Both the position numbers and the translations under genes were made by a program. Of a stretch of DNA of 32,675 bases, positions 5,978 through 13,605 are shown one piece after another. The notes beneath the pieces are model-generated. The model was not told the DNA's origin, made no database searches, and was given only the letters and a program-made list of their open reading frames with translations. The first letter of the stretch is position 1; each line of letters starts with the position of its first letter. The stretch comes from Candidatus Lindowiibacteriota bacterium. GTDB lineage: Bacteria; Lindowbacteria; 2-12-FULL-62-27. The stretch spans positions 1-32,675 of the forward strand of contig JAHFCY010000006.1 in NCBI GenBank assembly GCA_023249255.1, read 5' to 3'.

Positions 5978-7686
5978 GTATTTTTTTCGGCGATAAAATT
6001 TCCGAGCGCGAGGGAGTCGATGCCGGTTCCGAGGTAGCACTTGACGGCGTCATCCGGCGTGCAGACGATCGGCTCGCCCATGATGTTGTAGGACGTGTTG
6101 AGCACGACCGGAACGCCGGTGATCTTTCCGAATTCCTCGATCAATTTGTAATACTTCGGATTCTGGTTCCGGCTGACGGTCTGGAGCCGGCCGGTGCCGT
6201 CGACGTGCGTGATCGCCGGGATGATCTTGCGCTTTTCCGGCAGAACATCGAAGACGAGAAGCATGTACGGCGTTGGATGGCCTTTGGAATGAAAATATTC
6301 GCTCGCGCGTTCCACAAGGCACGACGGCGCAAACGGCCGGTAACTTTCCCGGTGCTTGACGCGAGCGTTCAAAATATCTTTCATCTCCGCCTTGCGCGGG
6401 TCGGCGAGTATCGACCGATTGCCGAGGGCGCGCGGGCCTACCTCCATCCGGCCCTGAAACCATCCGACGATTTTTCCGTCCGCGAGCCACCGCGCCGTGA
6501 TCTGCTCGACGTTGTCCACGCGCTTGTAGTCGACGTGATGTGCCTTGAGCGCCGCCTCGCAGTCGGCATCCGTAAACTCCGGGCCCCAGTAGGCGTGATC
6601 CATGACGAAGGAGCGGGCCGCGCCGAGTTTGACGTGCTGGACGTAGAGCGCGGCGCCGAGCGACGTGCCATCGTCGGCCGACGCCGGCTGGGCGTAAAAT
6701 TTTTCATAGGGGCCGTTGATGAGGATGTGGCCGTTCATCACGCTGTTCAGCGCGACGCCGCCGGCTACGCAAATATTGCGATTGCCGCTCCTTTGGTGCA
6801 TGTCCCGCGCCAGATGCAGGCCGATGCGGTTCGTGGCCCATTGAAGACTCGACGAGAGGTCTTCATGAAATTTCGTAACGGGATCTTTTTTGCCGCGGGG
6901 CGGGCCGAATTCTTTCACGATTTTTTCCCCGTAGAGCCAGGGCTGGCGCATCGTGATCATGTTGAAATACGATTCATCGATCGAAAACGTTCCGTCCGGT
7001 TCGGCCCGGATGATCCGGTCGAAAAATTCCCGGTAGGCATCCTTGCCGTACGACGACAGCCCCATGACTTTGCCCTCGTCGCAGGACAGGAGATACCCCA
7101 GATATTGCGTGAACGCGCCGTAGACGATGCCCATGCTGTGGGGATTGGACATCCGCTGGATCAACTTCAGCCGGTTGCCTTCACCGGAGAGTTTGAGGCA
7201 CGTGTCCCATTCGCCGGACGCGTCGATCGTGAGGATGTCTGCGATGTCGAACTCTGAAACAAAAAACGTGCTGGCCGCATGCGCGAGATGATGCTCAATA
7301 AAATGAAATTTTGTTTTCGGAATGGCAACGCCAAATTCCCGTTCCATGCACTCCCGGACCGTGACCATGTTCCACCACGCGTCGGTGCTGGCCTGTCCGC
7401 CGTGCGTCCGGCCGCCGCCGCCGAAGGCTTTCACCGGGTGCGTGAGCATGTACCAGCCGCGGGACGCAAGGCCGATCCATGGATCCCAGTAATACGCGAT
7501 GTGATCGACCTCCGGGAGTTTGACCCCCGCTTCCTTCAGGCAGTATTCGATCGACATCCGCGGAAACCCGCCGTCGTGTTTTTTCCGGTTCAACCGCTCT
7601 TCCGAAACGAACGCGATGATTTTCCCGTCGCCGATCAAACACGCGGACGAATCATGCAGGTAACAATTGATCCCGAGAATCAGCAT
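5974..7686 (-). CDS. NodU/CmcH-family carbamoyltransferase
   Basis: A 570-residue O-carbamoyltransferase that uses carbamoyl phosphate and ATP to carbamoylate hydroxyls on sugars or natural products. The N-terminal ASKHA-like domain opens with MLILGINCYLHDSSACL (H11) and includes IEHHLAHAAS and LTIDASGEWDT. The C-terminal YrdC-like domain carries GRMEVGPRALGNRSILADPR and later VLNTSYNIMGEPIV. Length is normal. The longer frame to 7746 is rejected because the family begins at this ATG, which overlaps the upstream membrane-protein gene by seven bases. The same operon encodes a DUF5989 protein, a small family I recall seeing beside carbamoyltransferases, which supports the assignment. The acceptor is probably a sugar of the polysaccharide made here. 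Confidence 0.93.
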   Translation of the reverse strand: MLILGINCYLHDSSACLIGDGKIIAFVSEERLNRKKHDGGFPRMSIEYCLKEAGVKLPEVDHIAYYWDPWIGLASRGWYMLTHPVKAFGGGGRTHGGQASTDAWWNMVTVRECMEREFGVAIPKTKFHFIEHHLAHAASTFFVSEFDIADILTIDASGEWDTCLKLSGEGNRLKLIQRMSNPHSMGIVYGAFTQYLGYLLSCDEGKVMGLSSYGKDAYREFFDRIIRAEPDGTFSIDESYFNMITMRQPWLYGEKIVKEFGPPRGKKDPVTKFHEDLSSSLQWATNRIGLHLARDMHQRSGNRNICVAGGVALNSVMNGHILINGPYEKFYAQPASADDGTSLGAALYVQHVKLGAARSFVMDHAYWGPEFTDADCEAALKAHHVDYKRVDNVEQITARWLADGKIVGWFQGRMEVGPRALGNRSILADPRKAEMKDILNARVKHRESYRPFAPSCLVERASEYFHSKGHPTPYMLLVFDVLPEKRKIIPAITHVDGTGRLQTVSRNQNPKYYKLIEEFGKITGVPVVLNTSYNIMGEPIVCTPDDAVKCYLGTGIDSLALGNFIAEKNT

Positions 7687-10106
7687 CCGACCCCATCCTT
7701 CATTGATTCGCGCGACGCCAATATCCACGCACCGGCCCAAGCACACAGTCCCGCGATCGACAGCCAGAGGCCTTGTTCAAACCCCCGCGGAACGTAGTAA
7801 ACAACGGCCGCGTGCGATCCGGCCGGCATCCAATACGCCGGAAACAATCCATTGACCACGGTCGGCGTCAGGCGCGTGCCGTCCTCAAGCACCGCCGTCC
7901 AGCCGGGCACGTAGGGCTCACCCACGCAAACCCATCCGCCTTTCGGCGAATCGACGGTAAGCTTCAACGCATTCGGACCCTGCCGACGGACAACGATGCT
8001 TCCTATCAAATCGGTATCTCTGACGGAAGTCTTGTCCGCAGATTGGCCGGGTTGCGGATCAGCCGGAGCAATGCAATACAAAACCTCATGTGGATCGTAA
8101 GAATCCGATTCGATCCGGCTGAATACATCCTCCAAACTCGACTCTGACCGGACCGATCGCGAAAAAAATGCTCGGGGCAGAACGCGCGAATTTTCGTACA
8201 GATACAGTCCGTCCGCCGATTCAACCTGACGCAAGTCACGATCGGCGATCGGCGTGTCGGACAGGACGTATTTGACGTTGAGCAGATCCAGAAGCCGCGA
8301 GTCGGTGCGAACCATCGTTCCGTAGACCTGCGCGTATCGTTTTTTGACGGACAGTGGCCAGCCTTGAATGCGGTTAAAATATCCCCCGGCGTTTTTCAAC
8401 AAAAATGCGGTCTCGCCTTTGATGCTTTCGATCCGGTGGATGCACCCTTGATTGAATTTGAAAAACGGCGTGTTGTACGGGCCGCCTGCGGGATAAATTC
8501 GAAACGGCTCCGCGCCGGGCGCGGCCGACATCTCGGCAAGATGCCGATGAATCTGTGTCTCCGGAAAATAATCCGCGGGGCGTCTCATCTGCCATTTCGG
8601 AAGCGGGTGGAAGAGAAGGTCGGCTCCAAGAAGCACCGTCAAGGCGGCAATTCGAAGAGACGACGCCCGCCGACGAGAGATCGCGATAAACGCGGCGATC
8701 CACCCCAGCGCCCACAATCCCCGACCCACGCGCAGATTCCCGCCGTAGGCTGTCAGAACCGAAACGGCCTGGCTGATGGAAAGAGATTTCACAGTATCCA
8801 CAGCCTGCCGAACAACGTTGCCCGGCGAAAACGCGGCACGATGTTCCAGAAAGTATTCGAGCAGTTTTGATTCAACGGGCATGAGAACTAGACACGCCAG
8901 CGCGATCGCCGCCGCAATCGCGGCGGCCACGGCCACACGGCGGATTCGAAATGCGCCGGGCGCTTCTCCATTCAGAACCATCGCAATGATCCCGCAGGCG
9001 GCAAACGCCGCCAGCCACGTGTAAATATTCGGATGCGTCGTGACCGAAAATCCCGGCAGGAAATAAAAACAGAGGAGAAACACCGGCGAATAAATCCCGA
9101 ATACGAGGCTGACGGCCGCCAGATACAGAATCGTGAAAAACCGGCCGTGTGGTTTGGACCAGATTGCGCGGCCCATGGCCACCAGCGGAACTAGGCCGAA
9201 GGCGATGGGCCACGGCACGGCGTTGTATCCCCGGATGGTCAAACCCGTCGCGGTGGTCGGCGGCAGAAAATTCGGGGCCAGAAAATTCAGGAGAAACAGC
9301 GGATGAACGGACCCGGCAGCCGAAAATGACAGGTCAGCCGCGGCGCCCGATCGGTGCGTTTCAAGCGCGAGCAAATACCACGGCCACATACGCACCAGGG
9401 AGACGATCACGGCCGATATGCCCAATAGCGTCAGGGCGGACAGACGGCGGGGGCACGAAGCGGGACGACACGCGGTAAAAATCAGGACAGGCAGAAACTC
9501 AAATAGCAGCGCGTATGAGGCGACCTCGCCCAAACACATCGCCAGAAGCACGCCTGCCGTCATCGACCACGCTCGGGACGTCCAGGGCCGGGACGCAGCC
9601 AAAGATTGTTCGATCAACCAGAGACACCACGGTAGTGCGATGACAGAATAGAACGTGCCGAGATATCCGCTCTGCGGGAAATGCAAAACCGGCGCAGACA
9701 GCATGTAAAGCCACGCGGCGACCGTCGCCGCGGGCGATGCCGCAAACGTCCGGAAAAACAGATACGCGCCGAGCCAGCCAAACGCGCCGTGAATCAGAAA
9801 TGACACGTTGATGCCCATTCCGACCGGAAACAGAAAAATCAGCCAATGGAGCGGATAAAAGAAATCGTAGAACGGCGCGGCGAAATCGGGCGTGCCGGCC
9901 TGCACATAAGGGTTCCAGAACGGAAAATGCCCCTCTTTTAATACCTCTTTTTCAAACGTGAGAAACGGAAAATTGACCTCGAGGCTGTCGTCGCCGACGA
10001 CGTGGGTCGTCATTGCAGACAAAAACGGATAGACCATCGCGACGCAGATGACGGCGGCCACAAGGTGTATCAATAAAATATGACGGCCGTCAGACACAGA
10101 GATCAC
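7680..10106 (-). CDS. YfhO-family polytopic membrane protein (probable GT-C-like glycosyltransferase)
   Basis: This 808-residue protein has an N-terminal membrane helix, an outside loop HVVGDDSLEVNFPF with paired acidic residues of the type used catalytically by GT-C enzymes, and roughly a dozen hydrophobic segments up to about residue 480. A C-terminal soluble domain carries the YfhO hallmark of a PYVPGWTAVLEDG stretch followed by PAGSHAAVVYYVP and a final hydrophobic segment. In Bacillus and Listeria, YfhO-type proteins work with a CsbB/GtrB-type glycosyltransferase to add sugars to envelope polymers outside the membrane. The gene just upstream encodes exactly such a partner and overlaps by four bases (GTGA; start GTG 10106). 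Transfer of a polyprenyl-phosphate-linked sugar to this polysaccharide is the likely role; donor and acceptor are unknown. Confidence 0.82.
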   Translation of the reverse strand: MISVSDGRHILLIHLVAAVICVAMVYPFLSAMTTHVVGDDSLEVNFPFLTFEKEVLKEGHFPFWNPYVQAGTPDFAAPFYDFFYPLHWLIFLFPVGMGINVSFLIHGAFGWLGAYLFFRTFAASPAATVAAWLYMLSAPVLHFPQSGYLGTFYSVIALPWCLWLIEQSLAASRPWTSRAWSMTAGVLLAMCLGEVASYALLFEFLPVLIFTACRPASCPRRLSALTLLGISAVIVSLVRMWPWYLLALETHRSGAAADLSFSAAGSVHPLFLLNFLAPNFLPPTTATGLTIRGYNAVPWPIAFGLVPLVAMGRAIWSKPHGRFFTILYLAAVSLVFGIYSPVFLLCFYFLPGFSVTTHPNIYTWLAAFAACGIIAMVLNGEAPGAFRIRRVAVAAAIAAAIALACLVLMPVESKLLEYFLEHRAAFSPGNVVRQAVDTVKSLSISQAVSVLTAYGGNLRVGRGLWALGWIAAFIAISRRRASSLRIAALTVLLGADLLFHPLPKWQMRRPADYFPETQIHRHLAEMSAAPGAEPFRIYPAGGPYNTPFFKFNQGCIHRIESIKGETAFLLKNAGGYFNRIQGWPLSVKKRYAQVYGTMVRTDSRLLDLLNVKYVLSDTPIADRDLRQVESADGLYLYENSRVLPRAFFSRSVRSESSLEDVFSRIESDSYDPHEVLYCIAPADPQPGQSADKTSVRDTDLIGSIVVRRQGPNALKLTVDSPKGGWVCVGEPYVPGWTAVLEDGTRLTPTVVNGLFPAYWMPAGSHAAVVYYVPRGFEQGLWLSIAGLCAWAGAWILASRESMKDGVGC

Positions 10107-11056
10107 AAATCGCTGTTCGAATCATCTACAACGTACAACGGCCGCTGTTGAACCTCCCGGTAAGTCCGACCCAGATATTCGCCGATGATGCCGAGGCAGA
10201 GAAGTTGAACGCCGCCGAAGAACGCGATGCAGACCATGGCCGACACCCAGCCCTCAACGGGAATGCCGAAAATCAATTTTTTGGCGATCAGAGTCACAAT
10301 GAGAAGCAGAGCGATCAGCGCCGACAGAAACCCCGTGTAACTGGCGAGCCGGAGCGGCAGATAACTGAACGACGTGACGACATTGAACGCCAGCCGAAAC
10401 GAGCGCCGCAGATTGTACTTCGCTTCGCCCGCGAACCGCGCCGCATGCCTGACCTCAACGCCCGTCTGGCGAAATCCGAGCCAGCTCATCAGCCCGATGA
10501 TATACCGTTCGCGCTCGCGAAATCGTTTCAGGTGGTCGACAACCCGGCGGCTCATGACGCGAAACACGCAGGAGTTCAGGGGAATTTCCGCGCCGGCAAA
10601 CCGGTTCATCAATCCGATGAACAGCCACGAACTCAATTTTTTCATCGGCGGATCGTCCCGCTCCTTGCGGATGCCGTAGACGATGTCGAACCCCTCCTGC
10701 GTTTTTTCCAGAAGTTGTGCAATATCCTCGGGCTGGTCCTGAAGGTCGGCATCCATGAGGACGACCCAGTCGCCGCGGCTGAAGTCGAGTCCGGCCGTGA
10801 TGGCGATATGGTGGCCGAAGTTCCGGCTGAATTTGATGATCCGGACGCGCGGATCGGCCCGGCGCAGTTCGTCCAGAATGCGATACGACGGGTCCAGACT
10901 GCCGTCGTCGACAAAGACGATCTCGAAGGAGTCCGTCCGCGGCCGGAAAAATTCGGTGAGCCGGCGGTGGAGTTCCCGGATATTGGCCGACTCGTTGAAC
11001 ACCGGCACGACAACGGAAAATTGAGGACGATTCCCGGATTGCATGGGTGACATCAT
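10103..11056 (-). CDS. GtrB/Dpm1-type polyprenyl-phosphate glycosyltransferase (GT2)
   Basis: A 317-residue membrane-bound GT2 enzyme. The N-terminal catalytic domain has VVVPVFNESANI (16-26), VFVDDGSLD (48-55), the metal-binding DAD at 102-104 in LMDADLQDQPED, and a SRNFGHHIAITAGLD stretch typical of GtrB/ArnC/DPM1. After RRSFRLAFNVVTSFSYLPLRL come two C-terminal membrane segments (about 235-257 and 268-291), the usual GtrB arrangement. It would load a sugar from a nucleotide donor onto undecaprenyl phosphate for use by the translationally coupled YfhO-type protein. The ATG at 11056 is followed by alternative ATGs at 11053 and 11044; the choice changes only a few residues. It lies 24 bases downstream of the DUF5989 gene. 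Confidence 0.92.
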   Translation of the reverse strand: MMSPMQSGNRPQFSVVVPVFNESANIRELHRRLTEFFRPRTDSFEIVFVDDGSLDPSYRILDELRRADPRVRIIKFSRNFGHHIAITAGLDFSRGDWVVLMDADLQDQPEDIAQLLEKTQEGFDIVYGIRKERDDPPMKKLSSWLFIGLMNRFAGAEIPLNSCVFRVMSRRVVDHLKRFRERERYIIGLMSWLGFRQTGVEVRHAARFAGEAKYNLRRSFRLAFNVVTSFSYLPLRLASYTGFLSALIALLLIVTLIAKKLIFGIPVEGWVSAMVCIAFFGGVQLLCLGIIGEYLGRTYREVQQRPLYVVDDSNSDL

Positions 11057-11080
11057 GGCGTCAACAGACGGAGGAAACCG

Positions 11081-11317
11081 TCAGAACAGAGTATAGACAA
11101 ACGGCGCGATGCCGCTGGACCCTGCCAGCATGGAGAGAATAACGAATAAAGCCAAAATCAAAATCATGGGAATCATCCACCACATTTTTTCCTTCCACAA
11201 AAACGCCAGCAGGGCGCCGAAAATGCCCACACGGGAACCCACCTTGCCCCCAAGGTTCGCCTGCGGGCCCAACGGCTCCTCCGCCCTGTTCGGTTCCGAT
11301 TGCGTCTCACTGGACAT
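11081..11317 (-). CDS. DUF5989-family small membrane protein
   Basis: Seventy-eight residues: a hydrophilic N-terminus of about 30 residues, then FLWKEKMWWMIPMILILALFVILSM as a single membrane helix, ending in GSSGIAPFVYTLF. The aromatic/basic run before the helix and the terminal APF(I/V)YTLF match DUF5989, a family of about 50-residue proteins that I recall being encoded next to SxtJ-like proteins and carbamoyltransferases. Here a carbamoyltransferase lies three genes downstream in the same operon but no SxtJ-like gene is visible. The N-terminal extension makes this version longer than usual. A GAGAGGA ribosome-site-like stretch precedes the ATG. Its function is unknown; a role in organising the modification complex at the membrane is a guess. 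Confidence 0.85.
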   Translation of the reverse strand: MSSETQSEPNRAEEPLGPQANLGGKVGSRVGIFGALLAFLWKEKMWWMIPMILILALFVILSMLAGSSGIAPFVYTLF

Positions 11318-11421
11318 TCGCCGTACGTCCTCTCATCGAATTTCAGATCCGTTCTTCTACCAAATCCCGTCAATTTCCACAACCGGACAAAAACGCCTGA
11401 AAAAATTTCCGAAAGGGCCGG

Positions 11422-11450
11422 TTGCGCGATTTTTCCGGATTAAATATATT
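11422..11450 (+). promoter_or_regulatory. Possible promoter of the GT2 gene at 11470
   Basis: TTGCGC (11422-11427) and TATATT (11445-11450) are separated by 17 bases in the divergent spacer. Transcription would begin near 11457, just before the Shine-Dalgarno stretch, giving a very short leader. The AT-rich -10 stands out from the GC-rich surroundings. The rest of the 152-base spacer shows no other convincing site. Confidence 0.35.
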
Positions 11451-11457
11451 TTGGACC

Positions 11458-11465
11458 GGGAGAGG
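11458..11465 (+). promoter_or_regulatory. Shine-Dalgarno site deciding the start at 11470
   Basis: GGGAGAGG lies four bases before the ATG at 11470. It supports that start over the longer frame beginning at 11422, which would begin inside the promoter-like region. Confidence 0.65.
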
Positions 11466-11469
11466 TGAC

Positions 11470-12372
11470 ATGCAGGAAAATCGTATACCGAAAGTTTGCA
11501 TTGGCATGTTTGCGCACAATGAGGAGCAGAACATTCGGGCAACCCTTGATGGGCTTCTTGCGCAGGATTTCAAGGATTTTGAACTGATCATTTCGGACGA
11601 CGAATCGACCGATGCGACGGAACGTATCTGCCGGGAATATGCCACCCGCGACGGGCGCATCCGCTATGTCCGGCAACAACCGCGGCTTGGCATTATCGGC
11701 AACGCGAATTTTGTATTCGAGCAGTGCCGCAGTCCCTATTTCGCGTGGGCCGCCGGACATGATCTCTTCGCGCCAACCTTCATCTCAAAACTCCTGCCCG
11801 TACTCGAATCCGATCCGACGGTTGTCTGCGCCTATCCGCTGGTTCCCGTGGTCGAAGTGGACGGGACGAAACTTCTCGATCAGGAGCAATGCCGGCTCGA
11901 CACCCGCTGGCAAAACGTCGCCGCCCGCGCCAACTTGCTGTTATGGGGCCTGCGAGGCAGTGAACCGATCTACGGACTATTTCGCACCGATGCGCTGCGG
12001 AAGACCCGTCTTTACCGGCCCCTCATGTGCTGCGACAACCTCGTTTTGTTTGAGATCAATCTTCTCGGGTCGATCGCATTTGTGGCGGATGAACTGTATT
12101 TCCTCAAAGTCACCAAGCGGCTGAGCCATATGCGGGATAAACTGGCCAATTACCGGAAAACCATGTATTCGGGCGAAGGCCGAAAAATCCTGGGAATGCG
12201 AATGACGTTCTGGCGGCTTTTTTTCGCGCATCTGGGCGCTATCTATCGCGCGCCGGTTCCCCGACGGCGGAAACCTATTCTGATCGCCAGCACGATTTTT
12301 TATTTTCTGTCCAAACGGGGCAAACATCTATTCCACGACATCGTCGAATTATTCGGAATTCCACGGCCCTGA
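11470..12372 (+). CDS. Family 2 glycosyltransferase
   Basis: A 300-residue GT-A-fold glycosyltransferase: IGMFAHNEEQNIRATLDGLLAQD (11-33), FELIISDDESTDAT (38-50), a RLGIIGNANFVFEQCRSPYFAWAAGHD stretch in which D98 is in the position of the metal-binding DXD end, and a long C-terminal half without membrane helices. It is typical of enzymes adding a sugar to a growing lipid-linked glycan in the cytosol. The ATG at 11470 is chosen because a GGGAGAGG ribosome site precedes it. It is a single-gene unit, divergent from the DUF5989 operon and convergent with the ATPase gene. Donor and linkage cannot be predicted. The AGHD form is a common variant of the DXD motif in this subgroup and not necessarily a defect. 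Confidence 0.88.
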   Translation: MQENRIPKVCIGMFAHNEEQNIRATLDGLLAQDFKDFELIISDDESTDATERICREYATRDGRIRYVRQQPRLGIIGNANFVFEQCRSPYFAWAAGHDLFAPTFISKLLPVLESDPTVVCAYPLVPVVEVDGTKLLDQEQCRLDTRWQNVAARANLLLWGLRGSEPIYGLFRTDALRKTRLYRPLMCCDNLVLFEINLLGSIAFVADELYFLKVTKRLSHMRDKLANYRKTMYSGEGRKILGMRMTFWRLFFAHLGAIYRAPVPRRRKPILIASTIFYFLSKRGKHLFHDIVELFGIPRP

Positions 12373-12388
12373 TTTATCGGCCGGTTTT
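12364..12388. terminator. Weak terminator-like hairpin between convergent genes
   Basis: CGGCC (12364-12368) pairs with GGCCG (12379-12383) across a 10-base loop and is followed by GTTTT. The stem is only five bases and overlaps the stop codon of the glycosyltransferase gene, so support is modest. Confidence 0.25.
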
Positions 12389-12407
12389 GATGAGCTGCGC
12401 ATTGGAT

Positions 12408-13556
12408 CTATAATCCGAGTTCTTTGATGCCTTCCTGCCAGGGCAGGATATCCACGTTTTTCAATTTCCTCGGGTGCGATCCCGGATAAAAGATCATGGA
12501 TTGATGTTTTTTCCCGTAATATTCCGAAAAACTTTCCAAACCTCGCAAATCGGCATGTCCCACATTCGCGGACGCCTTGATCTCAATGGCGTGGACGTTT
12601 CCGCCAATTTCAGCGATCAAATCCACTTCGGCGCCGTGTTCCGTTCTGTACGTGCTTAGACGGACGGGTTTGTCGCAATGCGCGGCGCCGTGAAGAATTT
12701 GCGTCGCAACAAGATGCTCGAAAAGGGAACCGACGCGATCTGCGGAAGCTGTGAAATTACCGAGAAGTCCGTTCAGAACGCCCACATCAAAGAAATAATA
12801 TTTTGGATGTTGAATCAGGCGGCGCGTCAGGCTTTTTGCAAAGGCATCGGCCCTCCACACGACGAGGCAATCCTCCAATACTTCAAAATACCGTACCGCC
12901 GACTGGCGCGCAACCATCGAAACCGACGCCATCTTGGCCAGGTCCAAAAAATGCCCGGCCCATTCCGCCGCGACCTTGAGAAACCGGGCGAATCCCTCCA
13001 AATTTCTCGCGAGACCCTCCGCCTGAATCTCTTCTTTGAGATAGGTCGCCGCATAGGTGCGCAGAGTTTTTTCCCGCGAATACGCGTCATCATCCGTCAG
13101 AATTCCCGGCAGAGTCCCCACGGAAAGCGCCTGCCGGGTGTCCATCGCGTACCCCATCTCTCGAGTCGTCAGCGGTCCCAAATGGTGGGTAAATATGCGG
13201 CCGGGTAAGAGATTCGCCTGGCCGCGTTTCAGCTTTCGGGCGCTTGAGCCTGTTAACAAGAACCGGAGGCGGGGTTTGGGATGGTCCACAAGAACCTGAA
13301 TGGTATTAAGGAGACTGGGCAGGCGCTGAATTTCGTCGATGAAAATAGTCGCGGGTTTTTGATAAACCGCCAGACTCTGTTCGAGGAGAAGCGGGGTTGT
13401 TAGAAAGTCTATATACGTCGCCTCATGAGCCAGATTGATCGTCAGGTCCGGGTGAAGACTCTGCGTCAACGTGGACTTACCGGTTTGCCTGGGTCCCAAA
13501 AGCAGCACGCTTTTTTTCGATTGACCGATGAGACCCCGCAGCGCCCTTGTTAACAT
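12408..13556 (-). CDS. AAA-family ATPase with C-terminal DUF4143 domain
   Basis: A 382-residue protein with Walker A GPRQTGKST (21-29), Walker B IFIDE (71-75), a sensor-like LLTGSSARKLKRG, a winged-helix-like middle, and a DUF4143 region ending in GAEVDLIAEIGGNVHAIEIKAS, which has the D...ExK arrangement of PD-(D/E)XK nucleases. This AAA_14/DUF4143 family is widespread in free-living bacteria, often in many copies, and has no settled function. It is unrelated to sugar metabolism and sits alone, opposite in direction to the gene at 11470, between glycan genes. The start ATG at 13556 lies inside a long palindrome that also contains the promoter; the message appears leaderless and has no Shine-Dalgarno sequence. 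This self-contained layout suggests an independently acquired cassette. Confidence 0.88.
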   Translation of the reverse strand: MLTRALRGLIGQSKKSVLLLGPRQTGKSTLTQSLHPDLTINLAHEATYIDFLTTPLLLEQSLAVYQKPATIFIDEIQRLPSLLNTIQVLVDHPKPRLRFLLTGSSARKLKRGQANLLPGRIFTHHLGPLTTREMGYAMDTRQALSVGTLPGILTDDDAYSREKTLRTYAATYLKEEIQAEGLARNLEGFARFLKVAAEWAGHFLDLAKMASVSMVARQSAVRYFEVLEDCLVVWRADAFAKSLTRRLIQHPKYYFFDVGVLNGLLGNFTASADRVGSLFEHLVATQILHGAAHCDKPVRLSTYRTEHGAEVDLIAEIGGNVHAIEIKASANVGHADLRGLESFSEYYGKKHQSMIFYPGSHPRKLKNVDILPWQEGIKELGL

Positions 13557-13592
13557 GCGGTTATTATACCGCGTAAAATAACCGCATGTTAA
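13550..13592. repeat. 43-base palindrome spanning promoter and start codon of the ATPase gene
   Basis: TTAACATGCGGTTATT (13550-13565) is the exact reverse complement of 13577-13592. Inside, after one A/A mismatch, TAC (13567-13569) pairs with GTA (13573-13575) around CGC. The palindrome therefore covers the ATG at 13556, a perfect TATAAT and a near-consensus -35. It looks like an operator for a dimeric regulator, or a cassette boundary. Confidence 0.85.
13563..13592 (-). promoter_or_regulatory. Promoter of the ATPase gene (leaderless)
   Basis: On the minus strand TTAACA (13592-13587) is followed after 18 bases by a perfect TATAAT (13568-13563). The expected transcription start, about seven bases on, is the A of the ATG at 13556. 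By symmetry the plus strand has TTAACA-18-TAAAAT pointing at an ATG at 13586, whose frame runs antisense to the dehydrogenase gene and is probably not a gene. Confidence 0.6.
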
Positions 13593-13605
13593 ACTTCGAA
13601 GCCGA

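Noticed and set aside
5977-6040. A longer CysQ-like start extending the phosphatase to 6040.
   Set aside because: The extra residues are basic, lie wholly inside the carbamoyltransferase gene and are not part of the family; the GTG at 5977 gives the usual 4-base overlap.
6205-7257. A 350-codon plus-strand frame antisense to the carbamoyltransferase.
   Set aside because: It is a shadow of a strongly conserved gene in GC-rich sequence; its translation is rich in arginine and alanine without motifs.
12408-13592. The ATPase gene and palindrome as an insertion sequence.
   Set aside because: No transposase domain, no matching terminal repeat at the other end and no target duplication were found; the C-terminal PD-(D/E)XK-like region is part of the DUF4143 family.
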